A DNA stretch of 64,000 bases from Paracoccus sp. Z118 (GTDB lineage Bacteria; Pseudomonadota; Alphaproteobacteria; Rhodobacterales; Rhodobacteraceae), in contig NZ_JAHQZU010000006.1 of assembly GCF_019061185.1 (NCBI RefSeq), forward strand, positions 163,877 through 227,876, given 5' to 3'. Position 1 is the first letter of the stretch, and every line of letters starts with the position of its first letter. This document shows, piece after piece, positions 1-9,853 of this stretch. A program made the translations under genes and the position numbers. Under the pieces are notes generated by a model. It saw only the letters and a program-made list of their open reading frames with translations, did not search any database and was not told where the DNA came from.

Positions 1-110
1 ACCTCGACAGGCCCGCGATGCTGAACACGGCACTGGAGGGCTTCGCGGACATGATGCTGACGGGCTGGCGGGAAGGGGCCGCCTGCTGCGGGACTTCGCG
101 TCAGCAATAG
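1..110 (+). CDS. C-terminal end of an unidentified gene (possible TetR-type regulator), cut by window edge
   Basis: A frame open from the left edge ends at a TAG at 108-110 and encodes 35 residues, including ALEGFADMMLTGWRE. An amphipathic helix close to the stop is what the last helix of a TetR-family ligand domain looks like, but the piece is far too short to prove the family. A perfect inverted repeat follows within two bases of the stop, which supports a real gene end. It is convergent with the ferredoxin gene. Confidence 0.35.
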   Translation, partial: LDRPAMLNTALEGFADMMLTGWREGAACCGTSRQQ

Positions 111-111
111 G

Positions 112-146
112 AGGCAGCCGGTCACGCTTCGCGCGGCCGGCTGCCT
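112..146. terminator. Inverted repeat between convergent genes, terminator-like
   Basis: AGGCAGCCGG at 112-121 pairs perfectly with CCGGCTGCCT at 137-146 across a 15-base loop. It sits between the partial forward gene and the reverse ferredoxin gene. There is no T-run on either side, so it is a terminator candidate by position and stem only. Confidence 0.4.
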
Positions 147-165
147 GGGCGGCCCGAGCCCGCTT

Positions 166-780
<615 letters not shown>

Positions 781-801
781 GGCCGCGCCACGCGGCACAG
801 G

Positions 802-2127
802 TCACGCCCGTTTCAGCGCCAGCACCGCATTTAGGCCGCCAAAGGCGAAGGCGTTGGACAGCACCGCGTCCACCTTTGCCTCGCGGGCGGTATTCGGCAC
901 CACGTCCAGCGCGCATTCGGGGTCGGGCTCCTCATAGCCGATCGTCGGCGCGATCACGCCGTCGCGCAGCGCCATGATGCAGGCGAGCAGCTCCACCGCG
1001 CCGGTGCCGCCGATGACATGGCCGTGCATGGACTTGGTCGAGGAGATCATCAGCCGGTCGGCGTGATGGCCGAAGGCATGGGCGACTGCGGCGCATTCGG
1101 TCTTGTCGTTGGCGGCGGTGCCGGTGCCGTGGGCGTTGATGTAGCCGACCTCTTCGGGGTTGAGCCGCGCGTCCTTCATCGCCCCGGTGATCGCCCGTTC
1201 CGCCCCCTGGGCTGAGGGCATGACGATGTCCTGCGCGTCCGCGGACATGGCGAAGCCCACAACTTCCGCCAAGATGTCGGCGCCGCGGGCGCGAGCGTGG
1301 TCGTAATCCTCGAACACGAAGACGCCCGCCCCCTCGCCCTGCACCATGCCGTTGCGGTTGGCGCTGAACGGGCGGCAGGCGTCCTTGGACATGACCCGCA
1401 GCCCTTCCCACGCCTTGACGCCGCCGAAGCACAGCATCGCCTCGGACCCGCCGGTCAGCATGACCTTGGCCCCGCCCGAACGGATCATCTGGAAGGCAAG
1501 GCCCATCGCGTGGTTGGAGCTTGCGCAGGCCGTGGCGACGGTGAAGGCGGGGCCGCGCAGGCCGAATTCCATGCTGACATGGCTGGCGGCGGCGTTGTTC
1601 ATCAGCTTGGGGACGACAAACGGATGGACGCGGTTCTTCCCCTCCTCATAGACGACGCGGTAATTTTCGTCCCAGGTGTTCAGCCCGCCGCCGGCCGTGC
1701 CCAGCACGACGCCCGAGCAGAGCCCGAGTTCCCCATGGAAGGCGAGGCCGGATTGCGCGACGGCCTCCTTGGCGGCGAGCAGGCTGAACTGGGTGAACTT
1801 GTCGTAGAGGAGGATCTGCTGGCGGTTGAAGTGGGCCTCCGGCTCCCAATCGTGGATCTGCGCGCCGATCTGCACGGTCAGCCGCTCGACATCCCGGAAA
1901 TCCAGTCTGGTGATCCCGCAACGGCCTTCGCGCATGGCCGCCATCGTGTCGGGGACGTTCAGCCCGAGGGCATTCACCGTGCCCGAGCCGGTGACGACCA
2001 CGCGCCGCAATCCCGAACGCGGCGGCTCGGGCGTCAGCACGGGCGCCGCCAGCGGCGTGGCGGGCGCGTCATCCACCGCCGCGTCGCTGCCTGTCGCACC
2101 CTCCGCTTTCAAGCCTGTCGGATTCAT
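802..2127 (-). CDS. fabF: 3-oxoacyl-ACP synthase II (KAS II) of an lpxD-acp-KAS module
   Basis: A 441-residue thiolase-fold condensing enzyme that extends acyl-ACP with malonyl-ACP. Catalytic residues are visible: C201 in TACASSNHA, H333 in NAHGTGTA and H370 in KSMHGH. The usual Thr of KSMTGH is His here, a departure from housekeeping FabF. There is a 39-residue proline/alanine-rich N-terminal extension before RRVVVTG. The start is fixed by the ATGA overlap with the upstream ACP stop, so the two are translationally coupled. Because it is coupled to its own ACP and an LpxD-like acyltransferase, I infer a role in making a special acyl chain for a surface lipid rather than bulk fatty acid synthesis. 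Confidence 0.9.
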   Translation of the reverse strand: MNPTGLKAEGATGSDAAVDDAPATPLAAPVLTPEPPRSGLRRVVVTGSGTVNALGLNVPDTMAAMREGRCGITRLDFRDVERLTVQIGAQIHDWEPEAHFNRQQILLYDKFTQFSLLAAKEAVAQSGLAFHGELGLCSGVVLGTAGGGLNTWDENYRVVYEEGKNRVHPFVVPKLMNNAAASHVSMEFGLRGPAFTVATACASSNHAMGLAFQMIRSGGAKVMLTGGSEAMLCFGGVKAWEGLRVMSKDACRPFSANRNGMVQGEGAGVFVFEDYDHARARGADILAEVVGFAMSADAQDIVMPSAQGAERAITGAMKDARLNPEEVGYINAHGTGTAANDKTECAAVAHAFGHHADRLMISSTKSMHGHVIGGTGAVELLACIMALRDGVIAPTIGYEEPDPECALDVVPNTAREAKVDAVLSNAFAFGGLNAVLALKRA

Positions 2128-2387
2128 CCCCTGTCAGCCACAAGCTTTTCCACCGCAGCCGTGATCGAGCCGACTGTCGAGACGTCGAAATCCGATTGAT
2201 CGGGCTCGTTGGCGTTAAACGGGATCGAGATGTCGAACGCCTCCTCGATGGCGAAGATCGACTCGACCATGCCGAGGCTGTCGATGCCCAGATCGGCGGG
2301 GCTCATGTCGGGCCGGACCTCTGACGGGTCCAGCATCGCCTGTTCGGCGATGATGGCGATGATGCGGTCGTGGACGTCTTTGGACAT
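2124..2387 (-). CDS. Specialised acyl carrier protein
   Basis: An 87-residue ACP starting MSKDVHDRII. The phosphopantetheine attachment serine is S37 in the GIDSLGMVE motif, followed by an acidic helix (IFAIEEAFDISIPFN) as in ACPs. The region after helix II is longer than in housekeeping AcpP, recalling the AcpXL class that carries very long acyl chains for rhizobial lipid A; that likeness is from memory. The gene lies 14 bases after lpxD and overlaps the KAS gene by 4 bases, so all three are one transcription unit. It likely ferries the acyl chain between the synthase and the LpxD-like enzyme. Confidence 0.85.
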   Translation of the reverse strand: MSKDVHDRIIAIIAEQAMLDPSEVRPDMSPADLGIDSLGMVESIFAIEEAFDISIPFNANEPDQSDFDVSTVGSITAAVEKLVADRG

Positions 2388-2401
2388 GCGGGGCTCCGGT
2401 T

Positions 2402-3502
2402 TCAGTCCTTTTCCAACAGCCGTGCAACCGTTTTCTGAAGCTCGGCGACCTGAGCGAACAGGCGCGGCAGACGGCGGGTTGCCTTGTTGATCTCGATCTG
2501 GGTTTCCATCCTGACCGCGGGCGATCCCAGGATCACGCGCCCGGCCGGAACATTGGTGAAGATCTCGCTGCCGCCGCCCGCGATCACGTCGTCGCCGACG
2601 AAGATGTTGTCGTTGACGGCCGCTTTCCCGGCCAGCACGACCCGGTCGCCGATCCGCGCCGACCCGGCCACGCCGGACATCCCACACAGCAGGCAGTCGC
2701 GCCCGATCTGCGTGTTGTGGCCGATCTGCACCAGGTTATCCACCTTGGTCCCCGAGCCGATCGAGGTTGCGCGGACGGTGCCCCGGTCGATGGTCGAGTT
2801 GGCGCCGACCTCGACATCGTCCCCCAGCGTCACGCCGCCCAGCGAATGAATACGGACCCAGTGCTGGTCGGTCGGACCCTGCCGTTCGCCCAGGGTTTTG
2901 CGGACCTGCTCGATCCCCGATTCCTCGGGCGTGACGAACGAGAACCCGTCCCCGCCGATCGCCGCCCCGTGCTGCAGGATCAGCCGGTCGCCCGCCGTCA
3001 CCCCGTGGGCGATGCGGACGCCCGCGTGGATCAGCGCGTCGTCGCCGATGACGCTGTCCGCGCCGATCGACACATGCGAGGCGATCCGCGCCCGCGCGCC
3101 GATCCGCACTCGGGGACCGATCACGACATAGGGGCCGACGGACGGCTCGGGTCCGAGGGCGGCCGATGGGTCGATGATGGCCGTGGGATGGATGCCCTGC
3201 GGCATCTCGGGCCCGCGGTCCAGCGCGCGGGTCAGCCCGGCCATCGCAAGCCGCGGGCGCGGGACGAAGATCGCGGCCAGCAGCCCGTACGCTTCGGGAT
3301 CGGCGCCTTCGGCCAGCAGCGCGATGCTGCCCGGCGGCAGGTTCTCGGCGTATTTCGGCGACATCGCCAGCGCGACGCGGCCCGCGCCGTCCGCGACAGG
3401 CTCCACCTCGCCCGGCTCGGCGGCGCCGGTCACGCGGATCGAGGGCTCGCCCCACAGGCGCGCATCGAGGGCGCGCGCCAGATCGGCCATGGTCAGGGTC
3501 AT
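2402..3502 (-). CDS. lpxD: UDP-3-O-acylglucosamine N-acyltransferase, LpxD family
   Basis: A 366-residue left-handed beta-helix acyltransferase. Residues 1-100 form the uridine-binding N-terminal domain, 105-320 the hexapeptide repeats, and 330-366 a C-terminal helix. The catalytic histidine equivalent is H262 in VQIGHNTQIG, next to GANSTIDRGT at 233-242. The AAGGAAGG ribosome site fits the ATG at 3502; an internal ATG at 3490 is possible. LpxD adds the N-linked 3-hydroxyacyl chain during lipid A synthesis. None of fabZ, lpxA, lpxB or bamA is nearby, so this may be a second lpxD-like copy working with its own ACP and KAS. That is inference. Confidence 0.9.
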   Translation of the reverse strand: MTLTMADLARALDARLWGEPSIRVTGAAEPGEVEPVADGAGRVALAMSPKYAENLPPGSIALLAEGADPEAYGLLAAIFVPRPRLAMAGLTRALDRGPEMPQGIHPTAIIDPSAALGPEPSVGPYVVIGPRVRIGARARIASHVSIGADSVIGDDALIHAGVRIAHGVTAGDRLILQHGAAIGGDGFSFVTPEESGIEQVRKTLGERQGPTDQHWVRIHSLGGVTLGDDVEVGANSTIDRGTVRATSIGSGTKVDNLVQIGHNTQIGRDCLLCGMSGVAGSARIGDRVVLAGKAAVNDNIFVGDDVIAGGGSEIFTNVPAGRVILGSPAVRMETQIEINKATRRLPRLFAQVAELQKTVARLLEKD

Positions 3503-3525
3503 GCGGCCTTCCTTTCGCTGGCGTG

Positions 3526-5184
3526 TTAACCTTCTCCGCCGTCATTTTCCAGCCCGGCCTTGAGCAGTGCCTGCCAGAGCTTGCCGTCGCGGTTGTAGAT
3601 GTCGGGATAGCTGCGGATCATGCCGTCGTCATCCGGTAGCGTCGTGAAATACACCAGATGCACCGGAATGTCCGGGTCGAGCGCCAGCCACGCCTCGCGC
3701 CCCGAGTTCCGCGCGCGGGCATAGGTCGCCGCCGGGTCGTTGACCTGTCCCTCCAGCAACGCATGAGCCAGTTCCACCGGCCGCTGGATGCGGATGCAGC
3801 CGTTCGAATATGCCCGCCGCGACTGCGAGAACAGCCCGCGTGTCGGCGTGTCATGCAGGTAGATGTTCCAGCGGTTGGGGAAGATGAACTTCACCTCTCC
3901 CAGCGCATTGTCGTCGCCGGGTTTCTGCTGGAGGCGAAAGGGGAAGCTGGCGGCGGTGTAGCGGTTGAAATCGACCTGATCGCGCGGCACCACCCTGCCC
4001 CGCCCGTCGATCACGTCGAGATGGGCGACGGCGTGGCGGTTGGCCTGAAGCCGCGGCAGGTAATCCCGCACGGTCATCGAGCGCGGCACGTTCCAGCGGG
4101 GGTTCACGACGATGTGTTCCATCATGTCCGAGAACTCGGGCGTCTCCATGTGGGCGTCGGTCTTGCCGATCACCACCCCCGTCTCGAACACGCTGCGCCC
4201 GCCGTCGCGGATCTCGGCGGTATATTCGGGCAGGTTCACCCAGACCTGCCGGGCGTTCGGGTCATGCCCGTTCAGCCAGCGCATCCGTTCGAGAGACAGG
4301 ATCAGAGCCCGCGCCCGCGCCCCCGCGCCCCCGTTCAGCCGCTCGATGGTGCGGGGGCCGGCGATGCCGTCGGGCTTGAGGCCGGCGCGCTGCTGAAACG
4401 CGCGGACGGCGTCGGTCAGGTCCTCGTCATATCTCTCGCCCCCCGACGCGGGAAAGCCGATGGAGGCGAGCCGTTCCCGCAGGGCCGCGACGGCCGGGCC
4501 GGTCGCGCCGGGCTTGTAGAGTCCGGCGGGAACCTTCGGGGCGGTGGACGGGGCGCTGAGCTTCGCGAGGTCGGCCAGCGCCGCTTGTAGTGCGAGATAG
4601 CGCGGATCGCTCGGCTCCACCCCGCGCAGCACGGCGGCGGGATCGGCAGCGGCGATGAACCCGGTCAGCACCGCATCGAGGTCGGCGCGCTGGACCGTCC
4701 GGTGATTGGCGCTGTCCACATTTCGCGGATCGACCAGCCCGCCCGAGACGTCATGCACCCAGGCGGCGAGACTCTGGGCGAAGGCGATCTCGTCCCCGCG
4801 GGTGGAGGGGCCGCGTTCGTCGATTTGCCGCAGCTCGGCCGGCCGGTAGCGTGCGGGCGCCAGCCCGTGTTCGGGCGCGCGGGCGACGACCCCGATCAGT
4901 GCCCGCCGCTGCGGCGCGGCTTCGGGGCCGAGAAAGACCGGCGCAAGACCGTTCGCGCCGTAGAAGGACGCGAGGCCGGGCGAGCCCGCCACGGATTCGG
5001 CCAACGCGAACTGATCGGCCGTGAAGTCAAGCTTGGGCGCCGGCGCGGCCAGCGCACCCTGGCCGATGTTCACGAAAAGCACCAATGCCGCGAGCGCCGC
5101 CAGACGCCCGCACGGTTCGGTTGTGCTGATTTGCACGGCACGGCTGTATCGCTCAAGTGACTGGAAACGCTCGGTCATGTGCAT
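3526..5184 (-). CDS. Large L,D-transpeptidase, YcbB/LdtD type
   Basis: 552 residues. An uncleaved or Sec-type hydrophobic segment lies at about 27-47 (AALAALVLFVNIGQGALAAP). It is followed by a scaffold domain, a peptidoglycan-binding repeat at about 225-285 and a YkuD catalytic domain at about 310-480. Active-site residues are H444 (IYLHDTPTRG) and C463 (AYSNGCIRI). Such enzymes make 3-3 cross-links or attach proteins to murein in the periplasm. Alternative start ATG at 5178. It is transcribed divergently from a murein-peptidase gene across 173 bases, a pairing that suggests linked cell-wall roles. The stop lies 23 bases before the lpxD start. Confidence 0.9.
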   Translation of the reverse strand: MHMTERFQSLERYSRAVQISTTEPCGRLAALAALVLFVNIGQGALAAPAPKLDFTADQFALAESVAGSPGLASFYGANGLAPVFLGPEAAPQRRALIGVVARAPEHGLAPARYRPAELRQIDERGPSTRGDEIAFAQSLAAWVHDVSGGLVDPRNVDSANHRTVQRADLDAVLTGFIAAADPAAVLRGVEPSDPRYLALQAALADLAKLSAPSTAPKVPAGLYKPGATGPAVAALRERLASIGFPASGGERYDEDLTDAVRAFQQRAGLKPDGIAGPRTIERLNGGAGARARALILSLERMRWLNGHDPNARQVWVNLPEYTAEIRDGGRSVFETGVVIGKTDAHMETPEFSDMMEHIVVNPRWNVPRSMTVRDYLPRLQANRHAVAHLDVIDGRGRVVPRDQVDFNRYTAASFPFRLQQKPGDDNALGEVKFIFPNRWNIYLHDTPTRGLFSQSRRAYSNGCIRIQRPVELAHALLEGQVNDPAATYARARNSGREAWLALDPDIPVHLVYFTTLPDDDGMIRSYPDIYNRDGKLWQALLKAGLENDGGEG

Positions 5185-5357
5185 CTGCCCGTTTTGTTGT
5201 CGGCGACTTTTTGCCGATGTTGGCAGGTAAAAGCGGGTTTGGGAATGAATCGGTTCCGTTGATCGCGCGGCAGTGACATATTGTTAACAGGTCCGGACTA
5301 AACCGGGCGCGCCACTCGATGGCACGAATAATGAACGCAGGACAGGCGGATCAGAAC

Positions 5358-5915
5358 ATGACCATCCAATTCTCGCGCCGCGGCATCCTTGGCGTGTTTG
5401 CAGCCACGTCCGTCGCTGCAGCGCCGGTGATGGCAAACGCGTTCGGGATCATTCGCAAGGCTGGCGATTATCGCCGCGTTCGGATGTATTCCGGCCGGAC
5501 CGGCGAAACCATCGACACCGTATACTGGGTGGACGGCAAGTACATCCGGGACTCGCTCAACGAAATCAACATCTTCATGCGCGACTGGCGCACGGGGGAA
5601 GTGATCGGGGTCGATCCGCGCATGATCGACGTGGCGGCCGCCTCGCACCGGCTGCTGCAAACCAACGAGCCGTACATGATGCTGTCGGGCTACCGCTCGC
5701 CCCGCACCAACGCCATGCTGCGCTCGCGCAGCTCGGGCGTGGCGCGCAACTCGCTGCACATGACGGGCAAGGCCGCCGACCTGCGGCTGAAATCGCGCTC
5801 GGTCTCGCAGATGTATCAGGCGGCGGCGTCCTGCAAGGCGGGCGGCGTGGGCCGGTATTCCAAATCGAACTTCGTCCACATGGATTGCGGCCCCGTCCGC
5901 ACCTGGGGCGGCTGA
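5358..5915 (+). CDS. Tat-exported murein peptidase, DUF882/YcbK (MepK) family
   Basis: A 185-residue M15-fold protein. The N-terminus MTIQFSRRGILGVF is a twin-arginine signal followed by a hydrophobic stretch to about residue 28. Zinc-site motifs are SGYRSPRTN (110-118), SLHMTGKAADLRL with H134 and D141, and FVHMD with H174. E. coli MepK cleaves 3-3 cross-links made by L,D-transpeptidases, so being divergent from an L,D-transpeptidase gene is meaningful. The start at 5358 places the RR motif at the proper distance; an in-frame ATG at 5331 would add nine residues. A strong hairpin follows the stop. Confidence 0.88.
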   Translation: MTIQFSRRGILGVFAATSVAAAPVMANAFGIIRKAGDYRRVRMYSGRTGETIDTVYWVDGKYIRDSLNEINIFMRDWRTGEVIGVDPRMIDVAAASHRLLQTNEPYMMLSGYRSPRTNAMLRSRSSGVARNSLHMTGKAADLRLKSRSVSQMYQAAASCKAGGVGRYSKSNFVHMDCGPVRTWGG

Positions 5916-5946
5916 GCCGAAACGACCGACCGCGACCGAGACTCCG

Positions 5947-5970
5947 GGCCCGCCACTGGCGGGCCTTGTC
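5947..5970 (+). terminator. Rho-independent-like terminator after the murein peptidase gene
   Basis: An 8-bp GC-only stem (GGCCCGCC at 5947-5954, GGCGGGCC at 5958-5965) with loop ACT, followed by TTGTCGCTTT. It lies 31 bases past the stop and separates this gene from the colitose operon. Confidence 0.7.
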
Positions 5971-6155
5971 GCTTTGCGGGCTATGTGCCCGGCGAGAGCC
6001 GCCGGCCTGGCGCGAGGCACACGGCGGGCCCGCAACCTCAAGCTGTGGCAGGAAGCCGTCACCTCGCGGAAATCGGCCCGCTCCGCGCCAATCTCATGGC
6101 CAGCACCGCCGCCGCCCGCTATGCACATCGCGCAACGCCGAATGCAGGTGCGCCG

Positions 6156-7328
6156 ATGTTCTATCCCCTCGCCTCGACGACCTGGAACGATCAGGAGCAC
6201 GCCGCGCTCCAGCGGGTGATCGCGTCGGGCCGCTACACGATGGGCCCCGAGGTCCGCGCCTTTGAGGAGGCGTTCGCCCGTCATTTCGGCAAGCGTTACG
6301 CGGTGATGACCTCCTCCGGCTCGACCGCCAACCTGCTCGCCATCGCCTCGGCCTTCTGGCACCCCGACCTGGGCTGGCGTCAGGGCGACGAGGTGATCGT
6401 GCCCGCGGTCAGCTGGTCCACGACCTATTTCCCGGTCACCCAGACCGGGCTGACGCTGCGCTTCGTCGATATCGACCCGGCGACGCTGAACATCGATCTG
6501 GACAAGCTGGAGCAGGCGATCACCCCCCGCACCCGCGCCGTGTTTGCGGTGAACCTGCTGGGCAACCCGGTTCAGGCCGACCGTCTGCGCGCCATCTGCG
6601 ACCGGCACGGCATCGTTCTGGCCGAGGACAACTGCGAATCGATGGGCGCCCGCTTCGGCGACGAGCAGGCCGGGACGTTCGGCCTCTTCGGCACGTTCTC
6701 GTCCTTCTTCTCGCATCATATCTGCACGATGGAAGGCGGCATGGTCGTCACGGACGACCGCAAGCTCTACGACACGATGCTGTCGATGCGCGCCCACGGC
6801 TGGACGCGCGATCTGCCCGACGACACCCACCTGCCGCGCGATCCCGATCCTTTCGTGCGCCAGTTCCGCTTCGTCCTGCCCGGCTACAACCTGCGCCCGC
6901 TGGAAATGGAAGGCGCGCTCGGCATCCCGCAGCTTGAAAAACTGCCGGGCTTCGTCGCCGAGCGCCGCGCCAACGGGCAGCTGTTCCAGCAGGCGTTCGG
7001 CGGGCTCGACTTCCTCGACATCCAGCAGGAGACCGGCGAATCCTCGTGGTTCGGCTTCGCCATGATCCTCAGGGGCCGGCTGGAGGGACGCCGCGCCGAT
7101 CTGGTCGCGGCGTTGCAGGCGGCGGGCATCGAGTGCCGACCGATCGTCACCGGCAACTTCCTCGCCAACCCGGTGATCGAGAAGCTGGACCACTCGGTCT
7201 TCGGCACCGTCGAGGCTGCCGAGAACGTGGACCGCAACGGCCTCTTCACCGGCAACCACCATTATCCCATCGCCCCGCAGATCGCCCGCCTGCGCGAGGT
7301 CGTGCAGGATGTGGCGGACCGGTTCTGA
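6156..7328 (+). CDS. colD: GDP-4-keto-6-deoxy-D-mannose 3-dehydratase
   Basis: A 390-residue member of the DegT/DnrJ aminotransferase fold. The PLP-binding lysine is replaced by histidine: FSSFFSHHICTMEGG places H188 at the catalytic position. This Lys-to-His change is the hallmark of ColD, which uses PMP and glutamate to remove the 3-hydroxyl of GDP-4-keto-6-deoxymannose. The whole chain tracks the family (YPLASTTW at the N-terminus, AEDNCESMGA, RAHGWTRDLP, QQETGESSWFGF, IECRPIVTGNF), and the length matches E. coli ColD (388). The start at 6156 gives that length; the frame stays open 57 codons upstream without matching the family. First gene of colD-gmd-manC-colC, 12 bases before gmd. Confidence 0.93.
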   Translation: MFYPLASTTWNDQEHAALQRVIASGRYTMGPEVRAFEEAFARHFGKRYAVMTSSGSTANLLAIASAFWHPDLGWRQGDEVIVPAVSWSTTYFPVTQTGLTLRFVDIDPATLNIDLDKLEQAITPRTRAVFAVNLLGNPVQADRLRAICDRHGIVLAEDNCESMGARFGDEQAGTFGLFGTFSSFFSHHICTMEGGMVVTDDRKLYDTMLSMRAHGWTRDLPDDTHLPRDPDPFVRQFRFVLPGYNLRPLEMEGALGIPQLEKLPGFVAERRANGQLFQQAFGGLDFLDIQQETGESSWFGFAMILRGRLEGRRADLVAALQAAGIECRPIVTGNFLANPVIEKLDHSVFGTVEAAENVDRNGLFTGNHHYPIAPQIARLREVVQDVADRF

Positions 7329-7340
7329 AAGGACGGCAGG

Positions 7341-8414
7341 ATGACCAGGACCGCCCTCATCACCGGGATCACCGGCCAGGACGGCGCCTATCTGGCCGAG
7401 CTGCTGCTGGCCAAGGGCTATGTCGTCCACGGCATCAAGCGCCGCTCGTCCAGCTTCAACACCGCCCGCATCGACCATCTGCAGATCGACGAGCATCGCA
7501 ACACGCGGTTCCACCTGCATTACGGCGACATGACGGACTCGACCGCGCTGATCCGCACCGTGGCTGAAACCCGCCCGGACGAGATCTACAACCTCGCCGC
7601 CCAAAGCCACGTCAAGGTCAGCTTCGAGATGCCGGAATACACCGCCAATGCCGACGCGATCGGCACGGTGCGGCTGCTGGAAGCCATCCGTCTGCTTGGG
7701 ATGGAACGCGACGTGCGCTTCTACCAGGCCTCCACGTCGGAGCTTTACGGGCAGGTGCAGGAGGTGCCGCAGTCGGAAACGACGTCCTTCCGCCCGCGCA
7801 GCCCCTATGCGGCGGCCAAGCTCTATGCCTACTGGATGACCGTGAACTACCGCGAGGCTTACGGGATGTTCGCGTCGAACGGCATCCTCTTCAACCACGA
7901 AAGCCCGATCCGGGGCGAGACCTTCGTCACCCGCAAGATCACCCGCGCGGTGGCCGCGATCACGCTGGGGCTGCAGGACCGGCTGTATCTGGGCAATCTC
8001 GACGCGCGGCGCGACTGGGGACATGCGCGCGATTATGTCGAGGGGATGTGGCGCATCCTTCAGCATGACGAGGCCGACGATTTCGTGCTGGCCACCGGCG
8101 AGACGCACAGCGTGCGCGAGTTCTGCGAACTGGCCTTCGCCGAGGCCGGGATCGAACTGGAATGGCGGGGGACGGGCATCGATGAGCGCGGCTTCGTCGC
8201 GGACACCGAACGCTGCCTGATCGAGGTCGATCCCGTCTATTTCCGCCCGACCGAAGTCGAGCTTCTGCTTGGAAACGCCGCCAAGGCGCGCGACAAGCTG
8301 GGATGGGCGCCGACCACGCCGTTCCCGCAACTGGTGGCGGAGATGGTGGCCGAGGACCGGCGCCTGCTTGAAACCGAACGGCTCGCCCGCCGCGCCTATG
8401 GAGTGCTGGAATGA
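7341..8414 (+). CDS. gmd: GDP-mannose 4,6-dehydratase
   Basis: A 357-residue extended short-chain dehydrogenase. The NADP-binding motif [12 protein letters not shown] lies at 9-20. The active site shows STSELYG (131-137) with T132, and Y156-x3-K160 (SPYAAAKLY). It converts GDP-D-mannose to GDP-4-keto-6-deoxy-D-mannose, the substrate of ColD encoded just upstream. Its stop overlaps the manC start by ATGA, so the two are translationally coupled. G+C content and codon use look like the flanking chromosome. Confidence 0.96.
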   Translation: MTRTALITGITGQDGAYLAELLLAKGYVVHGIKRRSSSFNTARIDHLQIDEHRNTRFHLHYGDMTDSTALIRTVAETRPDEIYNLAAQSHVKVSFEMPEYTANADAIGTVRLLEAIRLLGMERDVRFYQASTSELYGQVQEVPQSETTSFRPRSPYAAAKLYAYWMTVNYREAYGMFASNGILFNHESPIRGETFVTRKITRAVAAITLGLQDRLYLGNLDARRDWGHARDYVEGMWRILQHDEADDFVLATGETHSVREFCELAFAEAGIELEWRGTGIDERGFVADTERCLIEVDPVYFRPTEVELLLGNAAKARDKLGWAPTTPFPQLVAEMVAEDRRLLETERLARRAYGVLE

Positions 8415-9853
8415 ACCTTGATGCAGAAGGCAGCGTGGTGCCGGTGCTGCTGGCGGGCGGGTCGGGGACACGGCTCTGGCCGGTGTCGCGCAAGTCCTTT
8501 CCCAAGCAGTTTGCAAACCTGATCGGGGAAGAGACGCTGTTCCAGGCCTCCGCCCGGCGGATGTCGGGGCGAGGCTATGACGCCCCGGTGGTGCTGACCA
8601 ACTCGGATTTCCGCTTCATCGTGACCGAGCAGCTGGCCGAGATCGGCGTCGACCCCGCCGCGATCCTGATCGAGCCTGTTGGCCGCAACACCGCCCCCGC
8701 GGTGCTGGCGGCCGCCCTGCATGTGGCGAAGGACAACCCCCACGCGCTGCTGCTGGTCGCGCCGTCAGATCACGTCGTCCCCGACGCGGACGCCTTCCGC
8801 CGCGCCGTCGAGGCGGGAATCCCGCTGGCCAAGGCGGGCCGGATCGTGACCTTCGGCATCCAGCCGACGCGGGCGGAGACAGGCTACGGCTATCTTCAGG
8901 TCGCGGGCGATCCCGACGCGCAGACCGCCGATCTGGAACGGTTCGTGGAAAAGCCCGATCAGGCCAGCGCCGAAAACATGCTGGCGCAGGGCAATTTCCT
9001 CTGGAACGCGGGTATCTTCCTGTTCTGCGCCCGCGACATGATCGAGGCGTTCCGGCGTCACGCCCCCGAATACCTCCAGCCGGTCCAGCAGGCGCTGGAC
9101 GAGGCGCAGCACGACCTGGGCTTCCTGCGGCTTGCGCCCGAGCCGTGGCAGGGCCTGCGCGACCAGTCCATCGACTATGCGGTGATGGAGAAGACGGACA
9201 ACCTGTCGGTCGTGCGCTTCACGGATCACTGGTCCGACCTCGGCGGCTGGGACGCCATCTGGCGCGAGGAGCAGGCGCTTGCCCCCGCCCCTCGCGGCGC
9301 CGTCACCGACGCGAACTCGACCGCGATCGACTGCGACAACGTGCTGCTGCGGTCCGACAGCGAGGATATGGAGATCGTCGGCATCGGCCTGAAGGACGTG
9401 ATGGTGGTGGCGACCAGCGACGCGGTGCTGGTGGCCGACATGAAGCGTGCGCAGGACGTGCGGCTCGCGGTCGCCGCGCTGAAGGAGAAGAAGCGCCGTC
9501 AGGCCGAGATCTTCCGCCGCGACCACCGCCCCTGGGGCTGGTTCGAGACGCTGGTGCTGGCCGAGCGTTTCCAGGTCAAGCGCATCGTCGTCCACCCCGG
9601 CGCCTCGCTGAGCCTGCAAAGCCATGTCCACCGGTCCGAGCACTGGATCGTCGTCAGCGGCACCGCGCGGGTCACGGTGGACGACCACGTCACCCTGATG
9701 ACCGAGAACCAGTCGATCTACATCCCGCTCGGCTCGGTCCACCGGATGGAGAATCCGGGCAAGGTGCCGATGGTGCTGATCGAAGTGCAGACCGGCATCT
9801 ATCTGGGCGAGGACGATATCATCCGCTACGAAGACCGTTACGCGAGGAACTGA
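8411..9853 (+). CDS. manC: Mannose-1-phosphate guanylyltransferase / mannose-6-phosphate isomerase
   Basis: A 480-residue bifunctional type II enzyme. The N-terminal nucleotidyltransferase domain (about 10-290) starts with [20 protein letters not shown]. The C-terminal cupin-type isomerase domain (about 370-475) shows RPWGWFETL, the metal-ligand stretch [12 protein letters not shown] and [13 protein letters not shown]. It makes GDP-mannose from mannose-1-phosphate, and mannose-6-phosphate from fructose-6-phosphate. The operon is therefore self-sufficient from central metabolism, apart from phosphomannomutase, which is not in this window. The stop overlaps the colC start by one base (TGATG). 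Confidence 0.96.
   Translation: MNLDAEGSVVPVLLAGGSGTRLWPVSRKSFPKQFANLIGEETLFQASARRMSGRGYDAPVVLTNSDFRFIVTEQLAEIGVDPAAILIEPVGRNTAPAVLAAALHVAKDNPHALLLVAPSDHVVPDADAFRRAVEAGIPLAKAGRIVTFGIQPTRAETGYGYLQVAGDPDAQTADLERFVEKPDQASAENMLAQGNFLWNAGIFLFCARDMIEAFRRHAPEYLQPVQQALDEAQHDLGFLRLAPEPWQGLRDQSIDYAVMEKTDNLSVVRFTDHWSDLGGWDAIWREEQALAPAPRGAVTDANSTAIDCDNVLLRSDSEDMEIVGIGLKDVMVVATSDAVLVADMKRAQDVRLAVAALKEKKRRQAEIFRRDHRPWGWFETLVLAERFQVKRIVVHPGASLSLQSHVHRSEHWIVVSGTARVTVDDHVTLMTENQSIYIPLGSVHRMENPGKVPMVLIEVQTGIYLGEDDIIRYEDRYARN

Noticed and set aside
5298..8516. A 1072-codon open frame on the reverse strand
   Set aside because: It runs antisense to the murein peptidase, colD and gmd genes. Its composition (Arg/Ala/Gly/His-rich, no recognisable motifs) is the usual shadow of high-G+C coding DNA.
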